15,184 nucleotides of DNA from Oribacterium parvum (GCA_938022235.1 CALIEL010000269.1:1-15184); one strand, 5' to 3'. Counted from the first letter of the stretch, positions 7,357 through 14,622 are shown. The notes: generated from the letters alone by a model not told the origin. Program-made: numbers and translations.

Positions 7357-8103
7357 ATGACCGAGTTTTTTCGAGAGAAGCTTTCCCATTTAGCAGAGAG
7401 CTTAGGACTTTCTTTAACAGAACAACAGCTTTTACAGTTTTATCAATATTATCAGATTCTGGTAGAAAAAAATAAGGTGATGAATCTTACCGCCATTACG
7501 GAAGAAGAAGAGGTAATTGTTAAGCATTTTGTGGATTGCCTGGCAATCTGTCAAATGAATGTTTCACGTGAAACATTTTCGGAATGGATAGAGGGAAAGT
7601 CGGTGATGGATGTGGGAACAGGGGCAGGATTTCCCGGACTCGTTTTAAAAATCGCCTTTCCAGGTATTCAGCTTTCTTTAAGTGATTCCTTACAAAAGCG
7701 GATTCGCTTTTTGGAAGAGCTGGTGGAAAGCCTTGGCTTAGAAGGGGTAAAATTTTATCACGGTCGGGCTGAGGATCTGGGACATGATAAGAGCTTGCGG
7801 GAACAGTATGATTTGGTAGTTTCCCGGGCAGTGGCAAATCTTTCCACTTTAAGTGAGTATGACCTTCCCTTTGTGAAGGTAGGAGGCTATTTTCTGGCCT
7901 TAAAGGGCAGAGAAGTGGAAGAAGAATTGGAGCAGGGTAAGAAGGCTATTTTCCTTTTAGGAGGAAAATGTGTGGAGAAGAAAATCTATACCCTGCCGGA
8001 AACCGATATGGGAAGAGCTATGCTTTTGATTCAGAAGATAGAGCCCTGCGGAAAAAAATATCCTAGAAAGGCGGGAACTCCGGCTAAGTCACCTCTTAGT
8101 TAG
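7357..8103 (+). CDS. rsmG: 16S rRNA (guanine-N7) methyltransferase RsmG
   Basis: A 248-residue SAM-dependent methyltransferase that modifies G527 (E. coli numbering) of 16S rRNA. Seen are YYQILVEKNKVMNLTAI near the start, the SAM-binding VMDVGTGAGFPGL (84-95), SRAVANLSTLSEYDLPF and the family's C-terminal PRKAGTPAKSPL. The ATG overlaps the mnmG stop as ATGA, so translation is likely coupled. That spacing suggests the downstream part of mnmG has been maintained in frame. A perfect parS site is embedded at codons 68-73 (NVSRET). The stop is TAG, with an in-frame TAA nine codons later. Confidence 0.96.
   Translation: MTEFFREKLSHLAESLGLSLTEQQLLQFYQYYQILVEKNKVMNLTAITEEEEVIVKHFVDCLAICQMNVSRETFSEWIEGKSVMDVGTGAGFPGLVLKIAFPGIQLSLSDSLQKRIRFLEELVESLGLEGVKFYHGRAEDLGHDKSLREQYDLVVSRAVANLSTLSEYDLPFVKVGGYFLALKGREVEEELEQGKKAIFLLGGKCVEKKIYTLPETDMGRAMLLIQKIEPCGKKYPRKAGTPAKSPLS
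7560..7575. promoter_or_regulatory. parS: parS site within rsmG
   Basis: TGTTTCACGTGAAACA is a perfect 16-bp palindrome matching the widely conserved chromosomal ParB-loading site. It is read through as Asn-Val-Ser-Arg-Glu-Thr in RsmG. It lies about 2.7 kb from parB and 7.5 kb from the DnaA boxes. Confidence 0.95.
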
Positions 8104-8117
8104 AGAAATATTATCAA

Positions 8118-9074
8118 GTGGAAAAGTTAAATGAAATAGAGGAAGAAAGCATTTTCCCAAAAGAACAGGAAAGGCTTTTGACAGAAAAAGAGCATCCCTA
8201 TAGGGAGAGAAATAAGGGAATCATTATTCTTTTGATTACGACTGTGATTTGGAGTTTGGCCTTTATTGCCCAAAGTACCGCAATGGATCAGATTGGTCCC
8301 TGCGCCTTTGTGTTTTATCGGCACTTTTTATCCGGACTTTGCTTATTGCCCTTTGCCTTTTTAAAGCCATGCTCTAAGGAGGAAAAAAGAGCGGGAATCA
8401 AAGGGGGAGCCATTACCGGTATCGTACTGGGTTTTGCCAGCGTGATTCAGCAAATTGGCGTCAAAGAAACCACCGTTGGAAAGGCAGCCTTTTTAACGGT
8501 ACTTTATATTATCCTGATTCCGATTTTCGGCTTAGTTATCGGAAAAAAGCCGGAAAAGAAAGTCTGGTTTTGTGCAATTCTGGCTTTGGTCGGGGTTTAT
8601 TTTATTGCGATTAAGGCGGGAACAAAATTTACTATCGGCATAGGAGATACTTATATTATTCTTTGCTCGGTACTTTATGCCGTTCAGATTATGCAGGTAG
8701 GATACTATGTAAAGAAGGTCAATATCAGCTGGTATATGTCCACACAGTTTTTAGCAGGCTCTTTGGTGGGATTACTGGGCTTTATTTTCTTTGAAAAGTT
8801 CTCTTTAATGAGTTTGAAAGCAGCCTTCCTTCCCATTGCGTATGCCGGTATTATGTCCGGGGCAGTGGCTTTTACCATGCAAAGCTATGCTCAAAAAAGA
8901 TTGGAGGATACTCTTGCTTCCCTTCTTATGTCCACTACCGCCATTTATGCGGCGATTTGGGGATGGCTGTTTTTGGGAGAGTCTTTGGGAATTCGGGAAA
9001 TATTCGGCTGTATTATTATGACCATTGCAGTAGTCTATGCCCAGCTTCCTGAAAAACAGAAGAAAAGAAGCTAG
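8118..9074 (+). CDS. EamA/DMT-superfamily transporter
   Basis: A 318-residue membrane protein with about ten hydrophobic segments in two homologous halves, typical of the drug/metabolite transporter superfamily. The first segment contains TTVIWSLAFIAQSTAMDQIG and FVFYRHFLSG. The second half has a matching pattern ending in LFLGESLGIREIFGCIIMT. The substrate cannot be inferred. The GTG at 8118 has no clear ribosome-binding site. A TTG at 8178, preceded by AGGA 7 nt upstream, gives a start (MTEKEHPYRERNKG) closer to usual family length and may be the real one. It is an unusual guest between rsmG and parA and lies between the two parS sites. The TAG stop is followed by two more in-frame TAGs and then TAA. 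Confidence 0.88.
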   Translation: MEKLNEIEEESIFPKEQERLLTEKEHPYRERNKGIIILLITTVIWSLAFIAQSTAMDQIGPCAFVFYRHFLSGLCLLPFAFLKPCSKEEKRAGIKGGAITGIVLGFASVIQQIGVKETTVGKAAFLTVLYIILIPIFGLVIGKKPEKKVWFCAILALVGVYFIAIKAGTKFTIGIGDTYIILCSVLYAVQIMQVGYYVKKVNISWYMSTQFLAGSLVGLLGFIFFEKFSLMSLKAAFLPIAYAGIMSGAVAFTMQSYAQKRLEDTLASLLMSTTAIYAAIWGWLFLGESLGIREIFGCIIMTIAVVYAQLPEKQKKRS

Positions 9075-9167
9075 AATTTTTTTATAGAAGAAGGATAGCA
9101 ATAGAATAGCTGCTAAAAGAGATAGCTTAGCAATGAAATAGATAGAAAAAAGTAGCAGGAAGATAAA

Positions 9168-9196
9168 TTGACAGCAATATAGAGCTGGGCTAAAAT
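9168..9196 (+). promoter_or_regulatory. parAB promoter
   Basis: TTGACA (9168-9173), a 17-bp spacer and TAAAAT (9191-9196) form a near-consensus vegetative promoter facing parA. The start would be near 9203, inside the parS palindrome. The leader of about 115 nt contains the inverted repeat at 9245-9260. Confidence 0.8.
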
Positions 9197-9211
9197 GTTT
9201 CACGTGAAACA
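9196..9211. promoter_or_regulatory. parS: parS site overlapping the parAB promoter
   Basis: A second perfect TGTTTCACGTGAAACA. Its first base is the last base of the -10 element and it covers the expected transcription start. ParB loaded here should interfere with RNA polymerase, suggesting negative autoregulation of parAB. Confidence 0.95.
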
Positions 9212-9244
9212 AAAGCGGAAATGGAATACAATTCATAGCAAGCA

Positions 9245-9260
9245 AGGATATAAATATCCT
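9245..9260. promoter_or_regulatory. 16-bp inverted repeat in the parA leader
   Basis: AGGATAT-AA-ATATCCT is a perfect 7-2-7 inverted repeat, 57 bp before the parA start codon. It could be an operator or a small RNA stem. No protein partner is known. Confidence 0.4.
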
Positions 9261-9317
9261 ATATAAATAGCTTGTTAAGGAATAAATTAAGGCAGAAAAG
9301 AAAGGCTAAGGGGTCTT

Positions 9318-10082
9318 ATGGCGAAGATTATTACAATTGCAAACCAAAAGGGGGGTGTGGGAAAAACCACCACCGCTGTCAATTTGGCGGCTTCCTTAGC
9401 GGAAGCAAAACAGAAAGTTTTGCTTTTGGACTTTGATCCCCAGGGAAATGCGGGAAGCGGAATCGGTATTCGGGAGGAAGAAATCAGCATTTACCGAATT
9501 CTTAGCGGAGAGTTTCCCATAGAAAAGGGCATTGTTCGGGAGGCTTTGGAAAATCTGGATTTTATTGCCGCAGACAGGAATCTTTCCGCCATGGATGCAG
9601 AGCTTGCAGAGGAGGAAAATAAAAACTTCTTATTAAAGGAAGCTCTGGAGAATATCCAAAAGGACTATGACTATATCTTTATTGATTGTCCTCCAAGCCT
9701 TGGTACCCTTACGGTAAATGCTTTAACGGCTTCTCATTCCGTCCTGATTCCCATTCAGTGTGAATACTATGCATTGGAAGGACTTAGCCAGATGACGGAT
9801 ACCATTTCCATGGTAAAAGATGCCCTAAATCCGGATTTAACAATCGAGGGAATTTTATTTACCATGTATGACAGCAGAAATCTCCTGTCTCAGGAGGTGG
9901 TAAAAGCGGTGCAGGAGCATTTTTCGGATCCTATTTTCAAGACGATTATTCCCAGAAATGTTCGTTTGGCGGAGGCTCCCAGCCACGGTCTTCCCATCTC
10001 CCTTTATGACAACAGCTCTACAGGAGCGGAGGCCTATAGAAAGCTTGCAGCAGAGATTCTGGAGAAGGACATAGCTTACTAA
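9318..10082 (+). CDS. parA: Chromosome-partitioning ATPase ParA (Soj)
   Basis: A 254-residue ParA/MinD-type ATPase that with ParB-parS segregates origins and, in Bacillus, regulates DnaA. The deviant Walker A is KGGVGKTTT (11-19), DFDPQGN lies at 38-44, and Walker B IDCPPSLG at 122-129. Length is typical of chromosomal ParA. The ATG has AAGGGG just upstream. The C-terminus KLAAEILEKDIAY is followed by three diverged copies of the same 14-codon block, each ending in TAA. parS and promoter lie just upstream, and parB follows after 207 bp, wider than the usual near-overlap because of the repeats. Confidence 0.97.
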   Translation: MAKIITIANQKGGVGKTTTAVNLAASLAEAKQKVLLLDFDPQGNAGSGIGIREEEISIYRILSGEFPIEKGIVREALENLDFIAADRNLSAMDAELAEEENKNFLLKEALENIQKDYDYIFIDCPPSLGTLTVNALTASHSVLIPIQCEYYALEGLSQMTDTISMVKDALNPDLTIEGILFTMYDSRNLLSQEVVKAVQEHFSDPIFKTIIPRNVRLAEAPSHGLPISLYDNSSTGAEAYRKLAAEILEKDIAY

Positions 10083-10208
10083 AAGCTTGCAGTGGAGATT
10101 CTGAAAAAGGATATAGCATATTAAAAACTTGCAGCGGAGATTCTGGAGAAGGACAAAGCGTATTAAAAGCTTGTAGCAGAGATTTTTGCAAAGAATATCA
10201 TTTACTAA
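10041..10208 (+). repeat. four tandem 42-bp repeats of the parA 3' end, each with a TAA
   Basis: Units are 10041-10082 (the real parA end), 10083-10124, 10125-10166 and 10167-10208. In frame they read KLAAEILEKDIAY*, KLAVEILKKDIAY*, KLAAEILEKDKAY* and KLVAEIFAKNIIY*. All keep the frame and the TAA. Among the first three units, most differences fall at third codon positions (for example GAC/GAT, GCT/GCA/GCG, TAC/TAT), as if the copies had been under protein-level constraint. The next 42 bases (10209-10250) also end in an in-phase TAA but match too poorly to call a fifth unit. Confidence 0.9.
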
Positions 10209-10289
10209 AGTTTAGAAAAATCGGAAAATAAGGAAAGAACAGAAGCTTAAATATAGATTTCAGCCGGATAGAGAAAGGAAGGGAAGGAC

Positions 10290-11162
10290 ATGGCAAAGCA
10301 CGGTTTGGGAAGAGGGGTGGATACCCTTTTTGCCGGAAAGAAGGATGGACGGGAGAAGAAAGAGGAGCAGGCAATGGTGAAGCTTTCCCTGATTCAGCCC
10401 AATCCAAAGCAGCCCAGAAAACAATTTTCCCAGGAAGAGTTAGAGGAACTTTCTCAGAGTATTAAACAATTTGGTGTATTACAGCCCTTACTGGTAAAAA
10501 AAGAAGGCCCTCTCTATGAAATTATCGCCGGAGAAAGAAGATTCCGGGCGGCAAAGATGGCCGGTCTTACGGAAATTCCCGTATTGATTCGGGACTATGA
10601 TGAAAAGCTTAGCAAGGAAGTCGCTATCATTGAGAATATCCAAAGAGAAGACTTAAATGCGGTGGAGGAAGCTATGGCTTACCAAAGTCTGCTGACAGAA
10701 TATCATTTGAGTCAGGAGGAGCTGGCGGAAAGGGTGGCAAAAAAGCGTTCCACCATTGCCAACAGCCTTCGTCTTTTAAAGCTTGAGGAAGAGATTTTAG
10801 AATATCTTCGTCAGAACCTTTTGTCCGAGGGACATGCCAGAGCCTTGCTATCTGTGGAAAATAAAGAGAAAAGGATTTCTCTTTCCAAGGAATGTGTAGA
10901 GAGAAAGTGGAGTGTCCGGGAAATGGAAAGACGGGCTAAAGAAGAAAAAATTCCGACGGAAAGGCAGGACAAGCCCAAGAAATTAAGTTCTCAGTGGGAA
11001 ACCATTGTTCATGGATTGGAAGAGAAGATGAAAGAGCATTTGGGAACAAAGGTGAAAATCACCGCCAAGAATGAGGATAAGGGTAAGGTGGAAATCGAAT
11101 ATTACTCCAAGGAAGATTTAGACAGAATCACCCGGATTTTAGAGGGAAGGGGAGAAGATTAA
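10290..11162 (+). CDS. parB: Chromosome-partitioning protein ParB (Spo0J)
   Basis: A 290-residue ParB that loads at parS and slides as a CTP-dependent clamp. The N-terminus KHGLGRGVDTLFA is the ParA-stimulating peptide. Next come IQPNPKQPRKQF, the CTP-binding GERRFRA (81-87) and IENIQREDLNAVEEA. A helix-turn-helix region (YHLSQEELAERVAKKRSTIA) follows, then a C-terminal dimerisation domain. The ATG is preceded by a purine-rich ribosome-binding site (AAGGAAGGGAAGG). The TAA abuts the ATG of the next gene, suggesting coupling. The two parS sites in this window are its expected targets. Confidence 0.97.
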   Translation: MAKHGLGRGVDTLFAGKKDGREKKEEQAMVKLSLIQPNPKQPRKQFSQEELEELSQSIKQFGVLQPLLVKKEGPLYEIIAGERRFRAAKMAGLTEIPVLIRDYDEKLSKEVAIIENIQREDLNAVEEAMAYQSLLTEYHLSQEELAERVAKKRSTIANSLRLLKLEEEILEYLRQNLLSEGHARALLSVENKEKRISLSKECVERKWSVREMERRAKEEKIPTERQDKPKKLSSQWETIVHGLEEKMKEHLGTKVKITAKNEDKGKVEIEYYSKEDLDRITRILEGRGED

Positions 11163-11669
11163 ATGGAAGTATTGCTACAACATGGTAAATTGGTCTTCGT
11201 ACTGGTTTCCACATTGATTTCGCTCGTTTCTCTCTTTATCGCCCTGAAGGCGGAGGCCAAGTATAAAAAGCTCTATCGCCAGTATGATTATTTCATGCGG
11301 GGGAAGGATGCGGAAACTCTGGAGGATTATTTTATTGAGCTGCAGAGGCATGTGGAAAAGCTGGAAGACTTGGAAGAAGAACAGCGGGAAATGCTTAAGA
11401 TTTTACATAAGAATATCAGACGTTCCTTCCAAAAATGGGGTATCATTCGCTATAATGCTTATGGCGGCATGGGAGGAAACCTCTCCTTTGCCTTGGCAAT
11501 TTTGAATTATGATAACAGCGGCTTTATCTTTAACTCCGTTCATGCCAAAGAAGGAGGCTTCCTCTATATCAAAGAGGTGGAGGAAGGCAGCACTTCCGTT
11601 GAGCTTGGAGCCGAGGAAAAGCTGGCCTTGGAAGAGGCCTTAGGCTATAGGAAGAAGCCCCAGACTTAG
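11163..11669 (+). CDS. DUF4446 family membrane-anchored protein
   Basis: A 168-residue protein of unknown function. One N-terminal transmembrane helix (about 8-28, LVFVLVSTLISLVSLFIALK) is followed by a charged, probably coiled-coil region (about 50-85). The conserved DUF4446 domain comes next, recognisable by WGIIRYNAYGGMGGNLSFAL, NSGFIFNSVHAKEGGF and a terminal SVELGAEEKLALEEA. In many Clostridia this gene sits beside parAB. It starts on the base after the parB stop, so it is very likely cotranscribed. The stop is TAG, with an in-frame TAA four codons later. A role linked to segregation or the membrane is inference from position alone. Confidence 0.88.
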   Translation: MEVLLQHGKLVFVLVSTLISLVSLFIALKAEAKYKKLYRQYDYFMRGKDAETLEDYFIELQRHVEKLEDLEEEQREMLKILHKNIRRSFQKWGIIRYNAYGGMGGNLSFALAILNYDNSGFIFNSVHAKEGGFLYIKEVEEGSTSVELGAEEKLALEEALGYRKKPQT

Positions 11670-11702
11670 GAAAAGAGCTAAATCAGGAAGAAGGTTTAAA
11701 CT

Positions 11703-14195
11703 TTGTTAAATAGACTAGGAGAAAGTAAGCAGAAGTTTTGGAATAAAAGAAGAAGTAGGGCTTTGGTATTGGGCGGCATTTTTTTTGTCGCTCTGCTTTT
11801 TTATTTTTTCCATTCTTATCGTTCCATGGACCAAAACAATAGAATTTATGCCAATATGGGGAAAAGCAAATTGCCGGTGCTTCATGTATTTTCCTCCGGA
11901 AAAGAAATCAATCCCCTCTACGGCTATTTGCAGGAAATGGATGATGCCTTTGTGCGGGACAGCTTAACCTTGCTTCCGGAAAATCGCCGGTGTGAATTGA
12001 TTTTGGAAGAGGGAAAGTCCGCCCCCAAGTCTGTGCATTATGATATTCGTTCCCTGGATGGGGCAGAACTTTTGGAAAAGGACCAAGAGGGAACCTTACA
12101 GGAGGAAGGGGGAAGGGTTCACATTATCCTTCCTATCCAAAACCTGATGAAGGAGGGAAAAGAGTATCTTCTTCGCCTTCAACTGGATCTGGGAGAAAGC
12201 AGCGTCTATTACTATACCCGTGTTTTACTGGGGAAGGAGGACATGGGACAGGAAGTTCTGAGCCTTGCGGAGGATTTTACCAGAAAGAGCTTTTCCAAGT
12301 CGGAGGCAAAGAGCCTTAGCACTTATCTGGAAAGTGACGATACTATGGATAACAGTTCTCTTGCCCATGTGAATCTGCATTCCTCCTTCCAGCAGATTAC
12401 CTGGGGCGACAGCGGTATGGAAATGGATGGGGAGCCGGAGATTCGTTTGAAGGAGCTGGACGGTTCCATGGCATTAGTGCAAATCCAGTACGCCTCAAGA
12501 GCTACGGATCAGGACGGTAATGTGCACCGTTTCTTCAATGAAGATAACTATGTAATGCGTTATGATCCCCAAAGAATTTTCCTGATGGACTTTGACCGAA
12601 GAACCAAGGAGCTTTTTGACGGACAGAATTATCGTTACAAGGATAAGAAGATTTTACTGGGTGTGGGGGAAAAGAGCGATATTGAGGCCCTGCAATCCGC
12701 TACCAAAAATTTCTATGCCTTTACCGATAAGAATACCCTTTACCGTGCCGACGGAGAAGGAAAGGGCAATATGAACCGGATTTTCTCCTATTCCGAGGGG
12801 GAGAAGTCCGTGGAGAAGGAGAGCTTTACCCACGGCATTCATATTTTGAGCGTGGATACCAACGGGGATGTGGATTTCCTGGTATACGGCTATATCCGAA
12901 GAGGCCGACACGAGGGCTATACCGGCATTGTCTTTTATACCTATGACAATTCGGAAAATACGGTGGTGGAGAATTTCTTCCTGCCCTTAAAGGCCAGCAA
13001 GGAAAAGCTGGAGGAAAACATTCAAAATCTTTCCTACTATGCGGACAACCGGATGTTCTACATTTTCTTTGCCGGCAGTATCTATGGGGTGGATACCAAC
13101 AGTTTTGAGGTTATTACGCTGTCTACCGGTCTTTCGGAAAATGATTTTGCTTCCAGCAGCAGTAAGCAATTTATTGCTTACGGAGAAAAGAACAATGACG
13201 GAGAACTGCACAGGGAAATTTCCTTTAGAAATCTTCACGGAGATAAGAATTTGAGCATTTCCGAAGACGGAAAAAGACTGAAGGTAATCGGCTTTCTGGG
13301 GGAGGATTTCCTCTACGGCTTACAGGACAGCGACAAGGATCAGATTTGGAATCCCCAGGGAGAAGTGCCGGTATCGGAGATTCGCATAGTTGGGGAAGAC
13401 ATGAAGACCAAGCTTTCCTATAAAAAGGATGGCCTGTATTTTGCAAATTTCAGTCTGGAAGGAAATCAGCTTCGATTTGATGAATACCAGCTGCAGGACG
13501 GGGAATATCAGTATGTGGGGAAGGACAGCCTGCTTTCCAACAAAGAAATCAAAGATGAAAGAAAGATTGCCCTGGAATCCAAGGTTCTGGGAAATATTGG
13601 AAAACTGCAGTACCTTCCCATGGCAGGAAAGGCGGTTAGCCAGTTTAGCCTGCATTACCCGGAAAAGTTCTCTATTGAAAAGGCAGGCTCTATCGAGCTT
13701 CCGGGAGATACCAAGGAAGAGAATATACTTTTCTCCGCTTATAGCCTTGGGCATTATCAGGGAGAGTTTTCCACTATGGAGGCGGCCTATAAGAAGATTT
13801 ATGAGCAGTTCGGTTATGTGGTGGATCAGAAGGAGCGGATTGTTTGGAACAGAACGGATCGCCCCAATACTGCTAATCTGAAAATTCAGGAAGAAGATAT
13901 CAGCAATTTCGTTTCCCAGATTCCGGAGCTTCGAAGGGCTATGGACTATGACAATGGCGTGCTTCTGAACCTTTATGGTATGGATCTGCACGCGGCCCTC
14001 TACTATGTGGGTAAGGGCTATCCTTTGATGATTCGCATGGAGGATCAGTGGGAGTTAATCAGTGGCTACAACAACAGCTTTATCACCGTATACACCCTTG
14101 GGGGAAGCAGCATACCCAGAAATATCAGTAGAGAAGAAGCCATCGCCAGATACGAAAAGGTGCATAATGCCTTTTATGGGTATTTGAAGAAGTAG
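11703..14195 (+). CDS. large single-pass extracytoplasmic protein of unknown function
   Basis: I do not recognise a named family. The 830-residue protein has a positively charged N-terminus (KQKFWNKRRSR), one transmembrane helix (about 20-42, ALVLGGIFFVALLFYFF) and about 785 residues predicted outside. The middle is rich in short beta-strand patterns with turn motifs such as DTNGDVDFLVYGYIRRGRHE and FFAGSIYGVDTNSFEV, suggesting a propeller-like fold. The C-terminal 100 residues (LYGMDLHAALYYVGKGYPLM, WELISGYNNSF) resemble a degenerate C39-peptidase-like module without an obvious catalytic Cys/His pair. Both fold ideas are tentative. The TTG start follows GAAGG at 8 nt. The gene lies 33 bp after the DUF4446 gene, so it is probably the last gene of the parAB transcript. 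The TAG is backed by an in-frame TAA two codons on. Confidence 0.8.
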   Translation: MLNRLGESKQKFWNKRRSRALVLGGIFFVALLFYFFHSYRSMDQNNRIYANMGKSKLPVLHVFSSGKEINPLYGYLQEMDDAFVRDSLTLLPENRRCELILEEGKSAPKSVHYDIRSLDGAELLEKDQEGTLQEEGGRVHIILPIQNLMKEGKEYLLRLQLDLGESSVYYYTRVLLGKEDMGQEVLSLAEDFTRKSFSKSEAKSLSTYLESDDTMDNSSLAHVNLHSSFQQITWGDSGMEMDGEPEIRLKELDGSMALVQIQYASRATDQDGNVHRFFNEDNYVMRYDPQRIFLMDFDRRTKELFDGQNYRYKDKKILLGVGEKSDIEALQSATKNFYAFTDKNTLYRADGEGKGNMNRIFSYSEGEKSVEKESFTHGIHILSVDTNGDVDFLVYGYIRRGRHEGYTGIVFYTYDNSENTVVENFFLPLKASKEKLEENIQNLSYYADNRMFYIFFAGSIYGVDTNSFEVITLSTGLSENDFASSSSKQFIAYGEKNNDGELHREISFRNLHGDKNLSISEDGKRLKVIGFLGEDFLYGLQDSDKDQIWNPQGEVPVSEIRIVGEDMKTKLSYKKDGLYFANFSLEGNQLRFDEYQLQDGEYQYVGKDSLLSNKEIKDERKIALESKVLGNIGKLQYLPMAGKAVSQFSLHYPEKFSIEKAGSIELPGDTKEENILFSAYSLGHYQGEFSTMEAAYKKIYEQFGYVVDQKERIVWNRTDRPNTANLKIQEEDISNFVSQIPELRRAMDYDNGVLLNLYGMDLHAALYYVGKGYPLMIRMEDQWELISGYNNSFITVYTLGGSSIPRNISREEAIARYEKVHNAFYGYLKK

Positions 14196-14230
14196 ATATA
14201 AAAGGGGTGTAAAAAGCAAAAAGATTTTCT

Positions 14231-14549
14231 AAGCAATATAGGTCTGAATGGGGGTATGCTCTCGCTAGCCTTGCTCTGCGTAGAGAAGGACTGCACTCGC
14301 CATAAGAAGACGCTCTGATACAGTGTGGGCTATAATTAGGGCACGCTCTCGCTAACCTCGCCTTCGCAGCGGTTCTAACTTCAAGCTTCGCTTTAGCTCG
14401 CTTTCAGTAAGAACCGGCGGGCTCAGATTGCCCTTATTATAGCCCCACACTGCATCATTCGCTTCAATTATTGATTTTACAGTCCTTCACATCGCCGGCC
14501 TTTCACAAGTATTAGGCTCAGACTATCCCATATTCAGACCTATATTGCC
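14231..14549. repeat. large nested palindromic element
   Basis: The outer arms GCAATATAGGTCTGAAT (14233-14249) and ATTCAGACCTATATTGC (14532-14548) pair perfectly over 17 bp. Inside, GAAGGACTG (14285-14293) pairs with CAGTCCTTC (14480-14488). A 23-bp arm at 14321-14343 pairs with 14429-14452 with one bulge and one mismatch. CGGTTCT (14370-14376) pairs with AGAACCG (14410-14416). The whole 319 bp can fold as one long hairpin with internal loops. No ORF of note is present. It may be a miniature mobile element, a structured RNA or a bidirectional terminator between the convergent 830-residue gene and rsmA. Confidence 0.75.
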
Positions 14550-14577
14550 GAAAATGTCTTTACTCTTAACAAGTGGC

Positions 14578-14622
14578 GCAGGCGAAGTTAGCGAGAGCGT
14601 GCCCCGGGTTTAGACCTATTAA
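14578..14622. repeat. inverted partial copy of the palindromic element's end
   Basis: GGCGAAGTTAGCGAGAGCGT then GCCCC and TTTAGACCTATTA correspond to the reverse complement of the element's left end at 14231-14275, with mismatches. The segment at 14580-14604 is also complementary to 14339-14363. The rest of 14550-14664 is A/T-rich, with no gene seen. Confidence 0.6.

Larger units (their letters stand above)
5459..7360 (+). pseudogene. mnmG: mnmG, full frame interrupted by two in-frame TAG codons
   Basis: MnmG is the FAD-dependent partner of MnmE. The single frame spans 633 codons, the normal family length, with no frameshift. The N-terminus has VVVGAGHAGVEAA (FAD binding) and CNPNIGGSSKGHLVRELDAL. 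IYCPSIEDK carries the conserved cysteine, and the C-terminal domain includes PYRMMTSRAEYRLLLR, KYEGYI and ASRISGV. Codon 383 (in GYE-TAG-AAVQG, family GYEEAAAQG) and codon 428 (TAG-PYRMMTSR, family EPYRM) are amber, both where the family has glutamate, so each fits a single GAG-to-TAG change. Read as stops, they truncate the protein at residue 382 and remove the end of the FAD domain and the tRNA/MnmE-binding C-terminus. Pseudogene, read-through or sequence error are all open. The end overlaps rsmG by 4 bp (ATGA). Confidence 0.9.

Noticed and set aside
6752..7360. Separate 202-codon gene beginning at ATG-ATG-ACC-AGC
   Set aside because: It is the C-terminal part of MnmG in the same frame, starts inside the PYRMMTSRAEYR motif and has no ribosome-binding site of its own.
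5459..7360. Programmed frameshift or split-gene explanation for mnmG
   Set aside because: Both halves and the piece between the TAGs are in one frame, so no frameshift is involved.
8805..9245. 146-codon minus-strand frame across the end of the transporter gene and parS
   Set aside because: It contains the FHVKH peptide that any frame through parS yields, has no start signals and overlaps a clear gene.
10209..10250. Fifth 42-bp repeat unit after parA
   Set aside because: The length and in-phase TAA fit, but identity to unit 1 is only about one third, near chance for this base composition.
13320..13991. 223-codon minus-strand frame inside the 830-residue gene
   Set aside because: Antisense shadow with no ribosome-binding site and implausible composition. 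The plus-strand gene continues through it.
14231..14622. CRISPR array or insertion sequence
   Set aside because: The repeats are inverted and nested rather than direct and evenly spaced, and no transposase frame is present.
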